This document shows positions 17,547-27,385 of a DNA stretch of 64,000 nucleotides, one piece after another. Source of the DNA: Gammaproteobacteria bacterium (GTDB lineage: Bacteria > Pseudomonadota > Gammaproteobacteria > Pseudomonadales > Pseudomonadaceae); contig JAAYFI010000020.1 of NCBI GenBank assembly GCA_012728315.1, forward strand, positions 62,001 to 126,000, in the 5' to 3' direction. The notes under the pieces are model-generated. The model saw only the letters and a list, made by a program, of their open reading frames with translations, had not been told where the DNA came from and ran no database searches. The position numbers and the translations under genes were made by a program. The first letter of the stretch is position 1. Every line of letters begins with the position of its first letter.

Positions 17547-19949
17547 TCAATGTGTACTGAGACGATCATTCACTTCAGTATCACGCGACTCATCTTTTAT
17601 CAGCAACTTAGATGCGACATCAGACAAAGGTTCAGGCATGTATTGCAACGCAATTTGTAGTACCTCGTCAATCCATTTTACTGGCTTGATGTCTAAATCG
17701 GCCTTTATATTAGCTGGTATTTCCTTCAAGTCACGCACATTTTCTTCTGGGATGATAACTGTTTTGATTCCACCCCGGTGTGCGGCAAGTAGTTTTTCCT
17801 TTAAACCACCAATGGCGAGCACCTGACCGCGCAAGGTAATCTCACCGGTCATGGCCACATCAGCACGCACTGGAATCTTGGTCAAGGCAGATACCAGCGC
17901 CGTACACATGCCTATACCCGCGCTAGGGCCATCTTTAGGGGTAGCCCCTTCAGGCATATGCAGATGCACGTCACTCTTCTCATAGAAGTCAGGAGCGATG
18001 CCTAGGCCCTGTGCACGGCTGCGCACCACAGTCAGCGCTGCGGTCATAGATTCAACCATCACATCACCCAGTGACCCTGTTTTAATCAACTGACCTTTAC
18101 CCGGGACCACCGCAGATTCAATGGTCAGTAACTCGCCACCCACTTGTGTCCAAGCTAAGCCTGTCACCTGACCCACTTGATCCTCTGCTTCGGCCAAGCC
18201 ATAGGTGAATTTCTGCACACCCAAGTAATGCTCTAAATCATCGGCAGTCACGGTGACGCGAATCTTTTTCTCAGCAGCCTGCTCTTTAACGACCTTACGG
18301 CACACTTTGGCAATTTGCCGCTCTAAGCCCCGCACACCGGCTTCACGGGTGTAGTAGCGCACAATATTCAGCAAGGCAGCCGGTTCAAAGACCAATTCAG
18401 CATCTTTTAAACCATTGGCTTTCAGCTGCTTAGCGACCAAATACTTTTGTGCAATATTGAGTTTTTCATCCTCGGTGTAGCCCGGTAAACGAATCACTTC
18501 CATACGATCCAGTAAAGGCCCTGGAATATTCATGGAGTTTGCCGTACAGACAAACATCACATCGGACAAGTCGTAATCAACTTCCAAGTAGTGATCGTTA
18601 AAGCTGTGGTTTTGCTCTGGGTCCAATACTTCGAGCAAAGCTGAAGCCGGATCACCACGCATATCTGTGCCCATCTTATCGATTTCATCGAGTAAGAATA
18701 ATGGGTTACGTACGCCAACCTTACTTAAACGCTGAATAATTCGACCCGGCATTGCGCCAATATAAGTACGACGGTGACCACGAATTTCTGCTTCATCGCG
18801 CACACCACCTAAAGCCATACGGATATATTTACGGTTAACCGAACGCGCAATGGACTCTGCCAGCGAGGTTTTACCCACACCCGGTGGTCCCACTAGACAC
18901 AGAATCGGGCCCTTGAGTTTTTTCACGCGTTTTTGTACAGCTAAATACTCAAGAATGCGCTCTTTCACTTCTTCCAAACCAAAGTGATCCGCTTCTAGAA
19001 TTTCTTCAGCATGTTTTAAATCCGAGCGCACCCGACTTTTTGCCTGCCACGGTGTACTGATTAACCAATCAAGGTAGGTGCGCACCACAGTGGCTTCAGC
19101 CGACATCGGCGACATTTGCTGCAGCTTTTTCAACTCAGCATGGGCTTTCTCTAGGGCTTCTTTAGGCATGCCCGCTTCATCAATGCGCTTTTTCAGCGCA
19201 TCCGCTTCATTAACGCCATCCTCGCCTTCGCCCAGTTCTTTTTGAATGGCTTTCATTTGCTCATTCAAATAGTACTCGCGCTGACTGCGCTCCATCTGCT
19301 TTTTAACACGACCGCGGATGCGCTTTTCAATATTCAGCAGTTCGAGCTCAGCATCTAAAACACCTAAGAGCAACTCAACGCGCTCAGCCACACTCCAGCA
19401 ACTCAGCACTGACTGTTTTTGCTCTAACTTCAGCGTCATTTGCGCCGCAATTGAGTCGGCCAAACGCCCAGCCTCTTCAATGTCACTTAAGATGGCTAAA
19501 GCTTCAGCAGGTACTTTTTTGCTTTGCTGCACAAAGCTTTCAAATTGCTCAAATAAAGTCCGGCGCAGTACTTCATTTTCAGCATCACCTGCTGCTTCTG
19601 ATTCCTGCAGCTGAACTTGCGCGCTTAAATACTCAGCATCGTCATCTGATAGCTGTTTAATAATGTCACCGCGCTGCTCACCTTCAGCAAGCACCTTAAC
19701 TGTGCCATCTGGCAGCTTGAGCAGCTGTAAAATAGTTGCAACAGTTCCGACCTTATACAAGGCATCGGTATCTGGATCATTGTCTGCGGGGCTGCGTTGT
19801 GCGATCAACAAAATCTTTTTGTCGCCTTGCATTGCAGCTTCAAGGGCCGCAATAGATTTCTCGCGCCCTACAAACAGGGGAATAACCATATGCGGGTAAA
19901 CCACAACATCTCGCAATGGCAATAACGGCAATTCGATGATTGTCTTCAT
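17547..19949 (-). CDS. lon: ATP-dependent protease Lon
   Basis: 800 residues, normal length. The N-terminal LON substrate-recognition domain ([23 protein letters not shown], split at about 7-29) is followed by a coiled region. The AAA+ module has Walker A GPPGVGKT at about 353-360 and Walker B FLLDEIDK. The C-terminal serine-lysine protease domain has the catalytic Ser in [11 protein letters not shown] (about residue 676) and a Lys in the [16 protein letters not shown] region. It is the cytoplasmic quality-control and regulatory protease. A close sigma32-type promoter (20006-20034) precedes it, and the clpX terminator isolates it from upstream genes. Confidence 0.97.
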   Translation of the reverse strand: MKTIIELPLLPLRDVVVYPHMVIPLFVGREKSIAALEAAMQGDKKILLIAQRSPADNDPDTDALYKVGTVATILQLLKLPDGTVKVLAEGEQRGDIIKQLSDDDAEYLSAQVQLQESEAAGDAENEVLRRTLFEQFESFVQQSKKVPAEALAILSDIEEAGRLADSIAAQMTLKLEQKQSVLSCWSVAERVELLLGVLDAELELLNIEKRIRGRVKKQMERSQREYYLNEQMKAIQKELGEGEDGVNEADALKKRIDEAGMPKEALEKAHAELKKLQQMSPMSAEATVVRTYLDWLISTPWQAKSRVRSDLKHAEEILEADHFGLEEVKERILEYLAVQKRVKKLKGPILCLVGPPGVGKTSLAESIARSVNRKYIRMALGGVRDEAEIRGHRRTYIGAMPGRIIQRLSKVGVRNPLFLLDEIDKMGTDMRGDPASALLEVLDPEQNHSFNDHYLEVDYDLSDVMFVCTANSMNIPGPLLDRMEVIRLPGYTEDEKLNIAQKYLVAKQLKANGLKDAELVFEPAALLNIVRYYTREAGVRGLERQIAKVCRKVVKEQAAEKKIRVTVTADDLEHYLGVQKFTYGLAEAEDQVGQVTGLAWTQVGGELLTIESAVVPGKGQLIKTGSLGDVMVESMTAALTVVRSRAQGLGIAPDFYEKSDVHLHMPEGATPKDGPSAGIGMCTALVSALTKIPVRADVAMTGEITLRGQVLAIGGLKEKLLAAHRGGIKTVIIPEENVRDLKEIPANIKADLDIKPVKWIDEVLQIALQYMPEPLSDVASKLLIKDESRDTEVNDRLSTH

Positions 19950-20005
19950 TCTTCTCTCTCACATGCGGCACGCAGGCCGTAAAAATTGGCTAAGCCTGTG
20001 ATCAA

Positions 20006-20034
20006 AGATGGGGGTGCTAAGCGATAATTACAAG
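20006..20034 (-). promoter_or_regulatory. Heat-shock (sigma32/RpoH) type promoter for lon
   Basis: On the minus strand, CTTGTAA (20034-20028), then 14 nt, then CCCCATCT (20013-20006). The RpoH consensus is CTTGAAA with CCCCATNT. Only one position of the -35 differs and the -10 is a full match. It sits about 57 nt before the lon start and downstream of the clpX terminator. Confidence 0.75.
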
Positions 20035-20043
20035 GTGGGCGCT

Positions 20044-20074
20044 ATAAAAAACAAAAGGGCCCGCAGGCCCTCTT
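20044..20074 (-). terminator. Rho-independent terminator of clpX
   Basis: Stem AGGGCC (20056-20061) / GGCCCT (20066-20071) with loop CGCA. On the minus strand it is followed by a T-rich run (TTTTGTTTTTTA). It lies just after the clpX stop. Confidence 0.8.
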
Positions 20075-20091
20075 GCTATCAACGCTGTTAC

Positions 20092-21372
20092 TTAAGACTC
20101 AGGCGCTGCTTTTGCCGCTTGATCTTGGCTTGCATAAATCAATAACGGCTTCGATGTACCTTCAATGACGCTCTCATCAATGACCACTTTGCTCACATCA
20201 GGTTCTGACGGAATGTCATACATGGTATCGAGTAAAACGCCCTCAAGAATCGAGCGCAAACCTCGTGCACCGGTCTTACGCAACAAAGCACGTTTTGCCA
20301 CGGCATTTAATGCATCAGCACGGAACTCTAACTCAACACCTTCCATATCAAACAGCTTGCTGTATTGCTTGGTCAGCGCATTCTTAGGTTCGGTTAGAAT
20401 CTGCACCAGCGCAGCCTCATCCAGCTCTTCAAGTGTAGCAATCACTGGCAAGCGTCCAACAAATTCAGGAATCAAGCCGAACTTAACCAGATCATCTGGC
20501 TCAACGTCACGTAACGCTTCGCCGACTTTCTTCTCTTGTTCTTTGCTGCGTACTTCAGCCGAGAAACCAATACCACCCTTGGTTGAGCGGTTTTGGATTA
20601 CTTTTTCTAAGCCAGCAAATGCACCACCACAGATAAACAAAATATTTTTCGTATCCACCTGCAAAAACTCTTGCTGTGGATGCTTACGTCCACCCTGCGG
20701 CGGAATTGAGGCAACAGTGCCCTCAATCAGCTTCAATAGAGCCTGCTGAACACCTTCGCCAGAAACATCGCGAGTGATCGATGGGTTATCGGATTTGCGG
20801 GTAATTTTATCGATTTCATCGATATAAACTATTCCCATTTGCGCCTTTTCTACATCGTAATCGCACTTTTGCAGCAGCTTTTGAATGATGTTTTCGACGT
20901 CTTCACCCACATAACCGGCTTCGGTCAAAGTGGTTGCATCAGCAATGGTAAAAGGCACATTAAGCAGGCGTGCCAAGGTTTCAGCCAGTAAAGTTTTACC
21001 TGAACCTGTAGGCCCAATCAGCAAAATATTACTTTTACCCAGCTCAATATCGTCTTTTTTATCGCGGTTATTTAAGCGCTTGTAGTGGTTATACACCGCT
21101 ACAGCTAACACTTTTTTAGCGCGCTCTTGGCCAATGACATACTGGTCAAGAATGGCGCTGATTTCCTTTGGAGAAGGTAATTTATGTGTGGCGCTCTCAG
21201 AGTCTGCTTCTTGCACTTCCTCACGGATAATGTCATTACACAGATCAACGCACTCATCACAAATAAAAACCGAGGGGCCGGCAATCAGCTTGCGCACTTC
21301 ATGTTGGCTTTTGCCACAGAAGGAGCAATACAGCAACTTGCCTTTATCCTCGCCACTACGCGTATCAGTCAT
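20092..21372 (-). CDS. clpX: ATP-dependent Clp protease ATP-binding subunit ClpX
   Basis: 426 residues. The N-terminal C4 zinc-binding domain has C16, C19, C38 and C41 (YCSFCGK...ICDECVDLC). The AAA+ core has Walker A GPTGSGKT (120-127), Walker [10 protein letters not shown], the GYVGEDVE pore-1 region and an IGF-type loop (KGGIGFSAE) for docking to ClpP. It unfolds tagged substrates (for example ssrA) and feeds them to ClpP. It starts about 106 nt downstream of clpP and has its own sigma32-type promoter match (21406-21434), as well as probable read-through from tig-clpP. Confidence 0.97.
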   Translation of the reverse strand: MTDTRSGEDKGKLLYCSFCGKSQHEVRKLIAGPSVFICDECVDLCNDIIREEVQEADSESATHKLPSPKEISAILDQYVIGQERAKKVLAVAVYNHYKRLNNRDKKDDIELGKSNILLIGPTGSGKTLLAETLARLLNVPFTIADATTLTEAGYVGEDVENIIQKLLQKCDYDVEKAQMGIVYIDEIDKITRKSDNPSITRDVSGEGVQQALLKLIEGTVASIPPQGGRKHPQQEFLQVDTKNILFICGGAFAGLEKVIQNRSTKGGIGFSAEVRSKEQEKKVGEALRDVEPDDLVKFGLIPEFVGRLPVIATLEELDEAALVQILTEPKNALTKQYSKLFDMEGVELEFRADALNAVAKRALLRKTGARGLRSILEGVLLDTMYDIPSEPDVSKVVIDESVIEGTSKPLLIYASQDQAAKAAPES

Positions 21373-21405
21373 TCGTTCGTTCCAGTTTGGTAGGCTATAG
21401 AGATA

Positions 21406-21434
21406 AGATGGAGCCTTTGGTTAGCTTTTTCAAC
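21406..21434 (-). promoter_or_regulatory. Heat-shock (sigma32/RpoH) type promoter for clpX
   Basis: On the minus strand GTTGAAA (21434-21428), then 14 nt, then CTCCATCT (21413-21406). It has one mismatch in each element against CTTGAAA / CCCCATNT, and exactly the spacing of the lon promoter. It lies about 34 nt before the clpX ATG. Confidence 0.65.
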
Positions 21435-21478
21435 CCTACACACCCACATAAAACATATACAGCAGTTCTTAGCATGGA

Positions 21479-22120
21479 TTAAACCGGCATTTGACGCTTA
21501 GTTGCCACGTGGTCAATCAAGCCGTATTCAACTGCTTCGGTACCGCTCATAAAATTATCGCGGTCGGTATCTTTAGCAATGACATCAATGGGCTGACCCG
21601 TATGGTCTGCCAAAATTTTATTCAGACGATCACGAATGGTTAAAATTTCACGGGCATGGATTTCAAAATCAGATGCTTGCCCTTGGAATCCACCTAAAGG
21701 CTGGTGAATCATCATCCGTGAGTGCGGTAGGCAAAAACGTTTGCCCGCAGCGCCACCGGCTAATAATAACGCCCCCATGCTAGCGGCCTGTCCAATACAG
21801 GTTGTAGAGACATCTGGTTTAATAAACTGCATGGTGTCATAAATCGACATGCCTGCAGTGACCGAACCGCCCGGGGAGTTAATGTATAAATGAATATCCT
21901 TATCTGGATTTTCAGCTTCTAAGAACAATAACTGCGCTACCACAAGGTTCGCCATATAGTCTTCGACAGGGCCGACCAAGAAAATAATACGCTCTTTCAG
22001 CAGGCGCGAATAAATATCATAGGCGCGCTCACCGCGCGATGATTGCTCAACTACCATCGGCACCAAACCGCCTGCAGCTTGGATATCGTGCGGGTTTTGC
22101 ATAAACATAGTGTCTGACAT
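21479..22120 (-). CDS. clpP: ATP-dependent Clp protease proteolytic subunit ClpP
   Basis: 213 residues when started at ATG 22120 ([18 protein letters not shown]), the length and N-terminus expected for Pseudomonas ClpP. The longer frame back to 22168 would place the start in a hairpin stem and has no ribosome site. The serine-protease triad is S114 (QAASMGALL), H139 (MMIHQPLGG) and, by alignment, D188. It forms the tetradecameric chamber that degrades substrates delivered by ClpX. It follows tig by about 120 nt, with a strong hairpin between them. Confidence 0.95.
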   Translation of the reverse strand: MSDTMFMQNPHDIQAAGGLVPMVVEQSSRGERAYDIYSRLLKERIIFLVGPVEDYMANLVVAQLLFLEAENPDKDIHLYINSPGGSVTAGMSIYDTMQFIKPDVSTTCIGQAASMGALLLAGGAAGKRFCLPHSRMMIHQPLGGFQGQASDFEIHAREILTIRDRLNKILADHTGQPIDVIAKDTDRDNFMSGTEAVEYGLIDHVATKRQMPV

Positions 22121-22164
22121 ATCTGCCGTAGCTCCCAGATTATTGGTCATCGTCATAAAGACAC

Positions 22165-22190
22165 ACAAGCCAGCACTAAGGCTGGCTTGT
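22165..22190 (-). repeat. Perfect 10-bp hairpin between tig and clpP
   Basis: ACAAGCCAGC (22165-22174) and its exact complement (22181-22190) enclose the 6-nt loop ACTAAG. On the transcribed strand it is followed by GTGTCTTTATG, which is not a proper U tract. It may therefore be a weak attenuator or an RNA processing/stability element tuning clpP against tig rather than a full terminator. Confidence 0.6.
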
Positions 22191-22242
22191 GAGTTACCCG
22201 AGCAAAAACTTGAGTAACATTCTTGGCGTTTAGCTCAGTAAA

Positions 22243-23580
22243 TTACTCAGCACTCGCTTCTTCAGCGTCTTCAGCAACTTGCGGTGCTGCTGCAGGCTTG
22301 ACTGCTTCTTCATAGCTTACAGCAACATCTGTTACTTTCGCTTTTGCTAAAACAGTATCTACAACTTGCTCTTCAAGTACAACCGCGCGCACATCTTCCA
22401 ACTGCTGCTCGTTCTTGTAGTACCACTCAATCACTTGCTCTGGCTCTTGGTAAGCCGCGGCCATTTCTTCAATGGTACTGCGTACACGAGCATCATCAGC
22501 TTTGATTTCAAACTGTTTAACCATCTGCGCAACAATTAAACCCAAAGCAACGCGACGCTTAGCTTGCTCAGTGAATAAGTCAGCTGGCAGTTGCTCAGGC
22601 TTAATGTTGCCACCAAACTGCTGTACTGCCTGTACGCGCAAACGATCAACTTCGTTAGAGATCAGCGCGGCTGGGACTTCAACCTCATTGGCAGCCAACA
22701 AGCCGTCCATGACCTGGCTTTTCACTTTACCTTTGATAGCTTGGTTTAATTCACGCTCCATGTTCTTCTGAACTTCGGCGCGGAAACCTTCTAAACCGCC
22801 TTCAGTGTTACCAAACATAGCAAAGAAATCTTCGTTCAGCTCTGGCAACTCAGGTGCTTCGACCTTGTTGACAATCACGGTGAACTCAGCGGTTTTGCCT
22901 GCTAAATCTAGGTTTTGGTAATCTTCAGGGAAAGCTGGCGAGATCACTTTAGTTTCGCCAGCAGCACAACCCACTAAAGCCTCTTCAAAACCTGGAATCA
23001 TACGACCTGAGCCCAGCACCAAAGGTACGTTATCCGCAGTGCCGCCAGCAAAGGCTTCGCCATCAATGCTGCCAACAAAGTTAATCGTAACTTGGTCATT
23101 CAGCTCTGCTGCACGCTCGACTTCAACAAAGCGTGTATTTTGTTTGCGCAAAATTTCTAACATATTGTCGACATCTGCATCCGCTACTTCAGCGCTCTGA
23201 CGCTCGACTTCAATGCCTTCTAAACCTTGCACTTCAAATTCTGGAAACACTTCAAATGTTGCGATGTACTCAAGATCTTTATCTTTTTCGAATACGCGTG
23301 GCTCAATCGCCGGCTGACCCACTGGATTCAATTTTTCAGCAATGACTGCTTCATAAAAAGTTGCTTGGATCACATCACCTAGCACGTCTTGGCGCGCATC
23401 AGCTTCATAACGCTGACGAATGATACTCATCGGCACTTTACCAGGACGGAAACCCGATACTTTAGCGCGCTTCGCGGTTTGCTGAAGGCGCTTAGTGACC
23501 TCACTCTCAATACGCTCAGCTGGAACGCTAATATTCATTTTGCGCTCAAGGGCGGAAGTACTTTCTACGGAAACTTGCAT
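22243..23580 (-). CDS. tig: Trigger factor (ribosome-associated chaperone/prolyl isomerase)
   Basis: 445 residues from ATG 23580 ([14 protein letters not shown]), chosen because GAGGAA lies 5-6 nt upstream; the 31 residues encoded further upstream look non-coding. The N-terminal ribosome-binding domain carries the signature GFRPGKVP at about 44-51. The FKBP-type PPIase domain is at about 150-245 ([20 protein letters not shown]). The helical C-terminal chaperone arms end in an Ala/Glu-rich tail. It captures nascent chains at the exit tunnel. It leads the tig-clpP-clpX gene run. Confidence 0.96.
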   Translation of the reverse strand: MQVSVESTSALERKMNISVPAERIESEVTKRLQQTAKRAKVSGFRPGKVPMSIIRQRYEADARQDVLGDVIQATFYEAVIAEKLNPVGQPAIEPRVFEKDKDLEYIATFEVFPEFEVQGLEGIEVERQSAEVADADVDNMLEILRKQNTRFVEVERAAELNDQVTINFVGSIDGEAFAGGTADNVPLVLGSGRMIPGFEEALVGCAAGETKVISPAFPEDYQNLDLAGKTAEFTVIVNKVEAPELPELNEDFFAMFGNTEGGLEGFRAEVQKNMERELNQAIKGKVKSQVMDGLLAANEVEVPAALISNEVDRLRVQAVQQFGGNIKPEQLPADLFTEQAKRRVALGLIVAQMVKQFEIKADDARVRSTIEEMAAAYQEPEQVIEWYYKNEQQLEDVRAVVLEEQVVDTVLAKAKVTDVAVSYEEAVKPAAAPQVAEDAEEASAE

Positions 23581-23694
23581 GGTTATTCCTCGTTGAATAG
23601 ACGTGGCCAGACATACCGACCCTAGAATCAAGGGCATGCATTCTAGAGGTCTCGAACAGAAATATCCATCCAATCCGGCAGAGAATTTACAGTA

Positions 23695-25248
23695 TTACAA
23701 TAATCCTTCAATTGGCAGCCATGAAAGCAGGTGCACTGAAGCCCTGCGCCAGACACTGCTATTGGGCTCTGAGGTGTAGGTTTTCACGCCCGAATCTTGC
23801 TGCTCAACCCAATAAATACGGCCATTATCCGTGAGTTTAACTTGGTAGGCATGTGCCGGTATTTCATCATAAAAGGCTTGGCTAATGCGCTTTGCCAGCT
23901 GCGGACTCTCAATCACAAAACCCAGTTCAGTGTTGTAATTAGCGGAGCGCGGGTCAAAATTAAATGAGCCGACAAAGACATGTTTGCCGTCCACCGAAAA
24001 AGTTTTCGCATGCAGACTGGAGCCTGAACTGCCTAGAAAACGCTTTTTGCGCTTTAAGCGCTCAACCTGGGTTGGATGACGCTGCATTTCATATAAAGTA
24101 ATGCCAGATTTAAGCAGCGCTTTACGCCGCTTAGCATAACCCGCATGCACGACAGCGACATCTGTTGCTGACAATGAATTGGTCAGCACCTTCACCTCAA
24201 CGCCTTTGCGCACCAGCCAAGCAAACGCCTCAACCCCAACCTCAGTGGGCACAAAATAGGGCGAAACCAGCTCAACCTCAAGCGTTGGATTACCAATAAT
24301 ATCTTGAAACTGCTGGATCACTAATGACTCTTTTTCCGCATTGCCTAAACCTTTGCGCGGATCATCACTGACCATACGCACATTAAGCCACTCAAAATCA
24401 ATCTCCCCCTGTTTCAGCTGGGTAATCAAGGGGGTTTCACGCAAAGACACCACATACTGCTGCGCACCTTCACTGGCTTTAATTTGCTCAGCTCTGTCGC
24501 GCAGCTCTGTCAAAGGCATGCTCACCCTGCTGCTGACCACTCGATCAATCGGGTAGGACGAAGCGCTATGCCAGTACTTATCAAAGTCATCTGACACATC
24601 TTGGACGGCAGCACCGGCGCTAAGCACATCTAAATCAGCGAATAAAACATCATCTGTTGCGCCAAAATACTCATCACCGACATTGCGCCCCCCGATAATG
24701 GTCAGCGTGTTATCTGCCGTGAATGATTTATTATGCATACGCCGATTCAGTCGTGAAAAGTCGGTGAGAAAACCCCACCAACGCGGTTTACGCAGCATAA
24801 AGGGATTAAACAAGCGTACTTCAATATTCTCATGGCCATGCAAGCCCATTAAAATGGGGTCAGCACCATTGGTGTTATTGTCATCCAGCAGCAAACGTAC
24901 TCGAACGCCACGATCGGCTGCTTCATGTAGCGCCTCAAATAGCATGGTTCCAGTCATATCATTGCGCCAAATGTAATACTGCACATCTAAACTGCGCTGC
25001 GCGAATTTAGCCAGCATCATGCGTGCAGCAAAGGCTTCATCGGCTTCAATCAATGGGAAAATAGCACTTTTATCCGCACCGTGTTGCTGCTCAAGAGGCG
25101 CCAGCGCTTTTGCAAAGTCAGTATTGGCCACTTCTTCTTTTGAGTAAGCACTGGTTTGACTGCGCCCTTCTAAACTTGGCAGACTTTGACAGCCAGCGAG
25201 AAAAAGGCTGCAGCCAATGACACCCCATCTCATAATTTTTTTATGCAT
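23695..25248 (-). CDS. Phospholipase D-family lipoprotein, probably a ClsC-like cardiolipin synthase
   Basis: 517 residues with a lipoprotein signal ending at LFLAGC (Cys20). Two HKD motifs mark a phosphatidyltransferase/PLD fold: H172-K174-D179 (MHNKSFTADN) and H413-K415-D420 (LHAKTFSVDGKHVFVGSFNFD). The layout resembles E. coli YmdC/ClsC, which makes cardiolipin from phosphatidylglycerol and phosphatidylethanolamine, but here with a lipid anchor. No ymdB-like partner is adjacent. Other PLD activities (phospholipase, transphosphatidylase) cannot be excluded. It lies between tig and hemN, divergent from hemN. Confidence 0.85.
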   Translation of the reverse strand: MHKKIMRWGVIGCSLFLAGCQSLPSLEGRSQTSAYSKEEVANTDFAKALAPLEQQHGADKSAIFPLIEADEAFAARMMLAKFAQRSLDVQYYIWRNDMTGTMLFEALHEAADRGVRVRLLLDDNNTNGADPILMGLHGHENIEVRLFNPFMLRKPRWWGFLTDFSRLNRRMHNKSFTADNTLTIIGGRNVGDEYFGATDDVLFADLDVLSAGAAVQDVSDDFDKYWHSASSYPIDRVVSSRVSMPLTELRDRAEQIKASEGAQQYVVSLRETPLITQLKQGEIDFEWLNVRMVSDDPRKGLGNAEKESLVIQQFQDIIGNPTLEVELVSPYFVPTEVGVEAFAWLVRKGVEVKVLTNSLSATDVAVVHAGYAKRRKALLKSGITLYEMQRHPTQVERLKRKKRFLGSSGSSLHAKTFSVDGKHVFVGSFNFDPRSANYNTELGFVIESPQLAKRISQAFYDEIPAHAYQVKLTDNGRIYWVEQQDSGVKTYTSEPNSSVWRRASVHLLSWLPIEGLL

Positions 25249-25293
25249 AATTCATCTAATATGTAGAAAACTTATCTTTGTGAATCGGCAAAA

Positions 25294-25307
25294 TTGCCCT
25301 AAATCAA
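25294..25307 (+). promoter_or_regulatory. ANR/FNR-like box upstream of hemN
   Basis: TTGCCCTAAATCAA matches 8 of the 10 defined positions of the FNR/ANR consensus TTGAT-N4-ATCAA, with one perfect half-site. It is 115 nt before the hemN ATG. hemN is oxygen-regulated by ANR/DNR in P. aeruginosa, which makes the site plausible, but no convincing -10 is visible at the expected distance. Confidence 0.35.
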
Positions 25308-25343
25308 GAAGCTGAAGCTCTTTTGCCGCAAAGTTGTGTACTT

Positions 25344-25358
25344 GAGGTAGTCTACCTC
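25344..25358. repeat. Perfect 7-1-7 palindrome upstream of hemN
   Basis: GAGGTAG-T-CTACCTC, 64 nt before the hemN ATG. The dyad could be an operator or a leader hairpin. No matching regulator gene is in the window. Confidence 0.5.
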
Positions 25359-25421
25359 TATTCAATAATGACCAGCAAAGCTGGTTGTCTAAATCAGTTT
25401 TTAACAATAAGGGTCTGGCCA

Positions 25422-26810
25422 ATGGAGCACATGCCAAGCTTTAACAGAGCACTTGTGGAAAAATATGACCGTCCGGGTCCGCGCTACACGTCCTATCCTA
25501 CAGCGCCACAGTTCCATACCGCATTTGCTGCTGACAACTATCGCCAAGCAGCTGAACACAGCAATCAGCAACCTGCCGCTAAGCCGTTATCGATTTATAT
25601 TCATATCCCGTTTTGCCAAAGCTTATGCTATTACTGCGCTTGCAATAAGATTATTACGCAGAAAACCAGCCGAGCGGTGGAATACCTTGAGTACTTGAAA
25701 AAAGAAATTCATTTACAGGCGGCTTTATTTGATAAAAAACGCACGGTAACCCAACTGCACTTGGGAGGTGGCACCCCCACTTACCTGACTCAAGAGCAAC
25801 TCACCGATTTAATGGAAACCTTACACAGCGCCTTTAACTTGGATAAGAGTGAGCAGCGCCAATTCTCTTTAGAAATTGATCCGCGCACTATCACTCCCGA
25901 ACAAATCCAACAACTGCGCAACTTAGGTTTTAACCGTATCAGTTTTGGCGTTCAGGACTTTGACCCTAAAGTACAAGCCGCCGTGAACCGTATTCAGAGT
26001 GATGAGCAAGTTGAAATCTTAATGACAGCGGCGCGTCAAGCAGAGTTCCGCTCTGTGAGTGTTGACCTGATTTACGGCCTCCCCTTGCAAACGGTCGACA
26101 GCTTTAACACCACGCTAGATAAAATTATCGCCCTGCGCCCAGATCGCATTGCCGCTTACAGTTATGCGCATTTACCCAAGCTGGTGCGTGCACAACGCTT
26201 AATCCGCCCTGAAGATATGCCACCACCGGAGCGCAAGCTGGAGTTGCTCGAACTGACCATTCGCCGTCTATGCAGCGCAGGTTATGTGTATATCGGCATG
26301 GATCACTTTGCCTTACCTGAAGACGAATTGGCCCAAGCGCGTATCAATGACACGCTACAACGCAACTTCCAAGGCTACTCAACCCACGCCGACTGCGATC
26401 TAATCGGCTTAGGCGTTTCTTCAATCGGTAAAGTGGGCGACACTTACAGCCAAAACGTCAAAGAGCTGTCGCAATACTATGCTTACTTAAATAAAGACGA
26501 ACTGCCCCTGCATCGTGGCTACCAACTCAATGCCGATGACAAACTACGTCGCGACGTCATCAGTGCGCTGATGTGTCATAACCGCATTGATATTGCCCAG
26601 ATCGAAAAACAACACAAGATTAACTTTAATGAGTATTTCGCTGAGGCATTAGTCCAGCTGCAAGAGCAAGTTGAAGACGGCCTCGTCACCATTAGCGACA
26701 CGGCCATTGTACTGCTTGATCAGGGCAACTTAATGATGCGCAGCGTTGCCATGGCCTTCGATGCCTACTTAGGTGCCAAACAACGCGGCGAGTTCTCACG
26801 CACCGTCTAA
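25422..26810 (+). CDS. hemN: Oxygen-independent coproporphyrinogen III oxidase
   Basis: 462 residues from ATG 25422 (MEHMPSFNRALVEKYDRPGPRY is split here at the start region), with AAGGG upstream; ATG 25431 is an alternative. It is a radical-SAM enzyme with the HemN-type cluster motif C65-x3-C69-x2-C72 followed by C74 (FCQSLCYYCAC). LGGGTPTYL and the Y/D-rich YIGMDHFALPEDELAQA region are HemN hallmarks distinguishing it from HemW. It decarboxylates coproporphyrinogen III anaerobically for haem synthesis. A FNR/ANR-like box and a palindrome lie in its upstream region. A stable hairpin (26825-26858) follows its stop. Confidence 0.96.
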   Translation: MEHMPSFNRALVEKYDRPGPRYTSYPTAPQFHTAFAADNYRQAAEHSNQQPAAKPLSIYIHIPFCQSLCYYCACNKIITQKTSRAVEYLEYLKKEIHLQAALFDKKRTVTQLHLGGGTPTYLTQEQLTDLMETLHSAFNLDKSEQRQFSLEIDPRTITPEQIQQLRNLGFNRISFGVQDFDPKVQAAVNRIQSDEQVEILMTAARQAEFRSVSVDLIYGLPLQTVDSFNTTLDKIIALRPDRIAAYSYAHLPKLVRAQRLIRPEDMPPPERKLELLELTIRRLCSAGYVYIGMDHFALPEDELAQARINDTLQRNFQGYSTHADCDLIGLGVSSIGKVGDTYSQNVKELSQYYAYLNKDELPLHRGYQLNADDKLRRDVISALMCHNRIDIAQIEKQHKINFNEYFAEALVQLQEQVEDGLVTISDTAIVLLDQGNLMMRSVAMAFDAYLGAKQRGEFSRTV

Positions 26811-26824
26811 GCGACACCCACGCT

Positions 26825-26858
26825 CACTGCGGCGCACTTTAATCCGTGCACCGCAGTG
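26825..26858 (+). terminator. Strong 3' hairpin after hemN (no clear U tract)
   Basis: CACTGCGG (26825-26832) pairs with CCGCAGTG (26851-26858), continued by GCAC/GTGC across one mismatch, loop TTTAATCC. It starts 15 nt after the hemN stop. Lacking a T run, it may protect the 3' end or act with Rho. Confidence 0.45.
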
Positions 26859-27149
26859 AACAGCCCCTGCTGTTATTGCGCAGCATTGACATGCCATTGA
26901 GGTAAAATACGCTGCGCCACTGGCGCCAAGCAAATCCCCAAAGCTGTCACGAAAACCAGCCTCGCATAAAGCCTCACACATACTGTCCCTGCAATACGAC
27001 CCTAGCTGCCGAACAACAAGCCTGGATGCAGAAACGCATCATGCCAAAGCATGCCCGCAAAACACATCAATCCTAGCCACCATTGATACCGAAACAGTCA
27101 CACCATCAACGCAATAACCGCATGGTACATAAAGCGCCGATAGAACTCC

Positions 27150-27321
27150 TTACGGCTTAATAGAGTTCTCGTACATCCAGCTTAGGCCTGACTTATCAGT
27201 CAGCTTCAGCTCCGCACCAAATTGACTGCGACCATTGACCTATAAACGCAACTCTTTGCCTAAAAGGCCATATTACACAGTTCCACTTACCGGCGAAGTT
27301 CTCTACACTGATATTCGCTGA
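27150..27321 (-). pseudogene. Degenerate coding remnant, unknown protein
   Basis: On the minus strand two frames read protein-like in succession. One gives ANISVENFAGKWNCVIWPF; the next, after a frame change and an in-frame stop, gives VNGRSQFGAELKLTDKSG followed by LSWMYENSIKP and a stop at 27150. Composition and periodicity look like a decayed secreted-protein gene rather than random sequence. I cannot name the parent family. Confidence 0.35.
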
Positions 27322-27324
27322 CAA

Positions 27325-27352
27325 CTGCGGTTTAACGCTATTTAAGCCGCAG
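27325..27352 (+). promoter_or_regulatory. Hairpin upstream of braC
   Basis: An 11-bp stem: 27325-27335 (CTGCGGTTTAA) with 27342-27352 (TTAAGCCGCAG), one G-T pair, loop CGCTAT. It ends 33 nt before the braC ATG. No T run follows, so it is a leader structure or operator, not a terminator. A weak promoter match (TTACCG, 17 nt, GATATT) lies just upstream. Confidence 0.5.
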
Positions 27353-27385
27353 CACTATAAAAAACTTTAAAAAGGTGCCGATTTT

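Larger units (their letters stand above)
26811..27385. other. 575-bp intergenic region with no intact gene (hemN-braC)
   Basis: No open frame here has a ribosome site or recognisable product. It holds a strong hairpin just after hemN (26825-26858), a probable degenerate coding remnant on the minus strand (27150-27321) and a hairpin before braC (27325-27352). The 61-codon minus-strand frame at 26796-26981 is Cys-rich, overlaps hemN and shows no family resemblance. Confidence 0.6.

Noticed and set aside
26796-26981. 61-codon Cys-rich minus-strand frame overlapping the hemN end
   Set aside because: No ribosome site, it overlaps hemN coding and shows no recognisable family.
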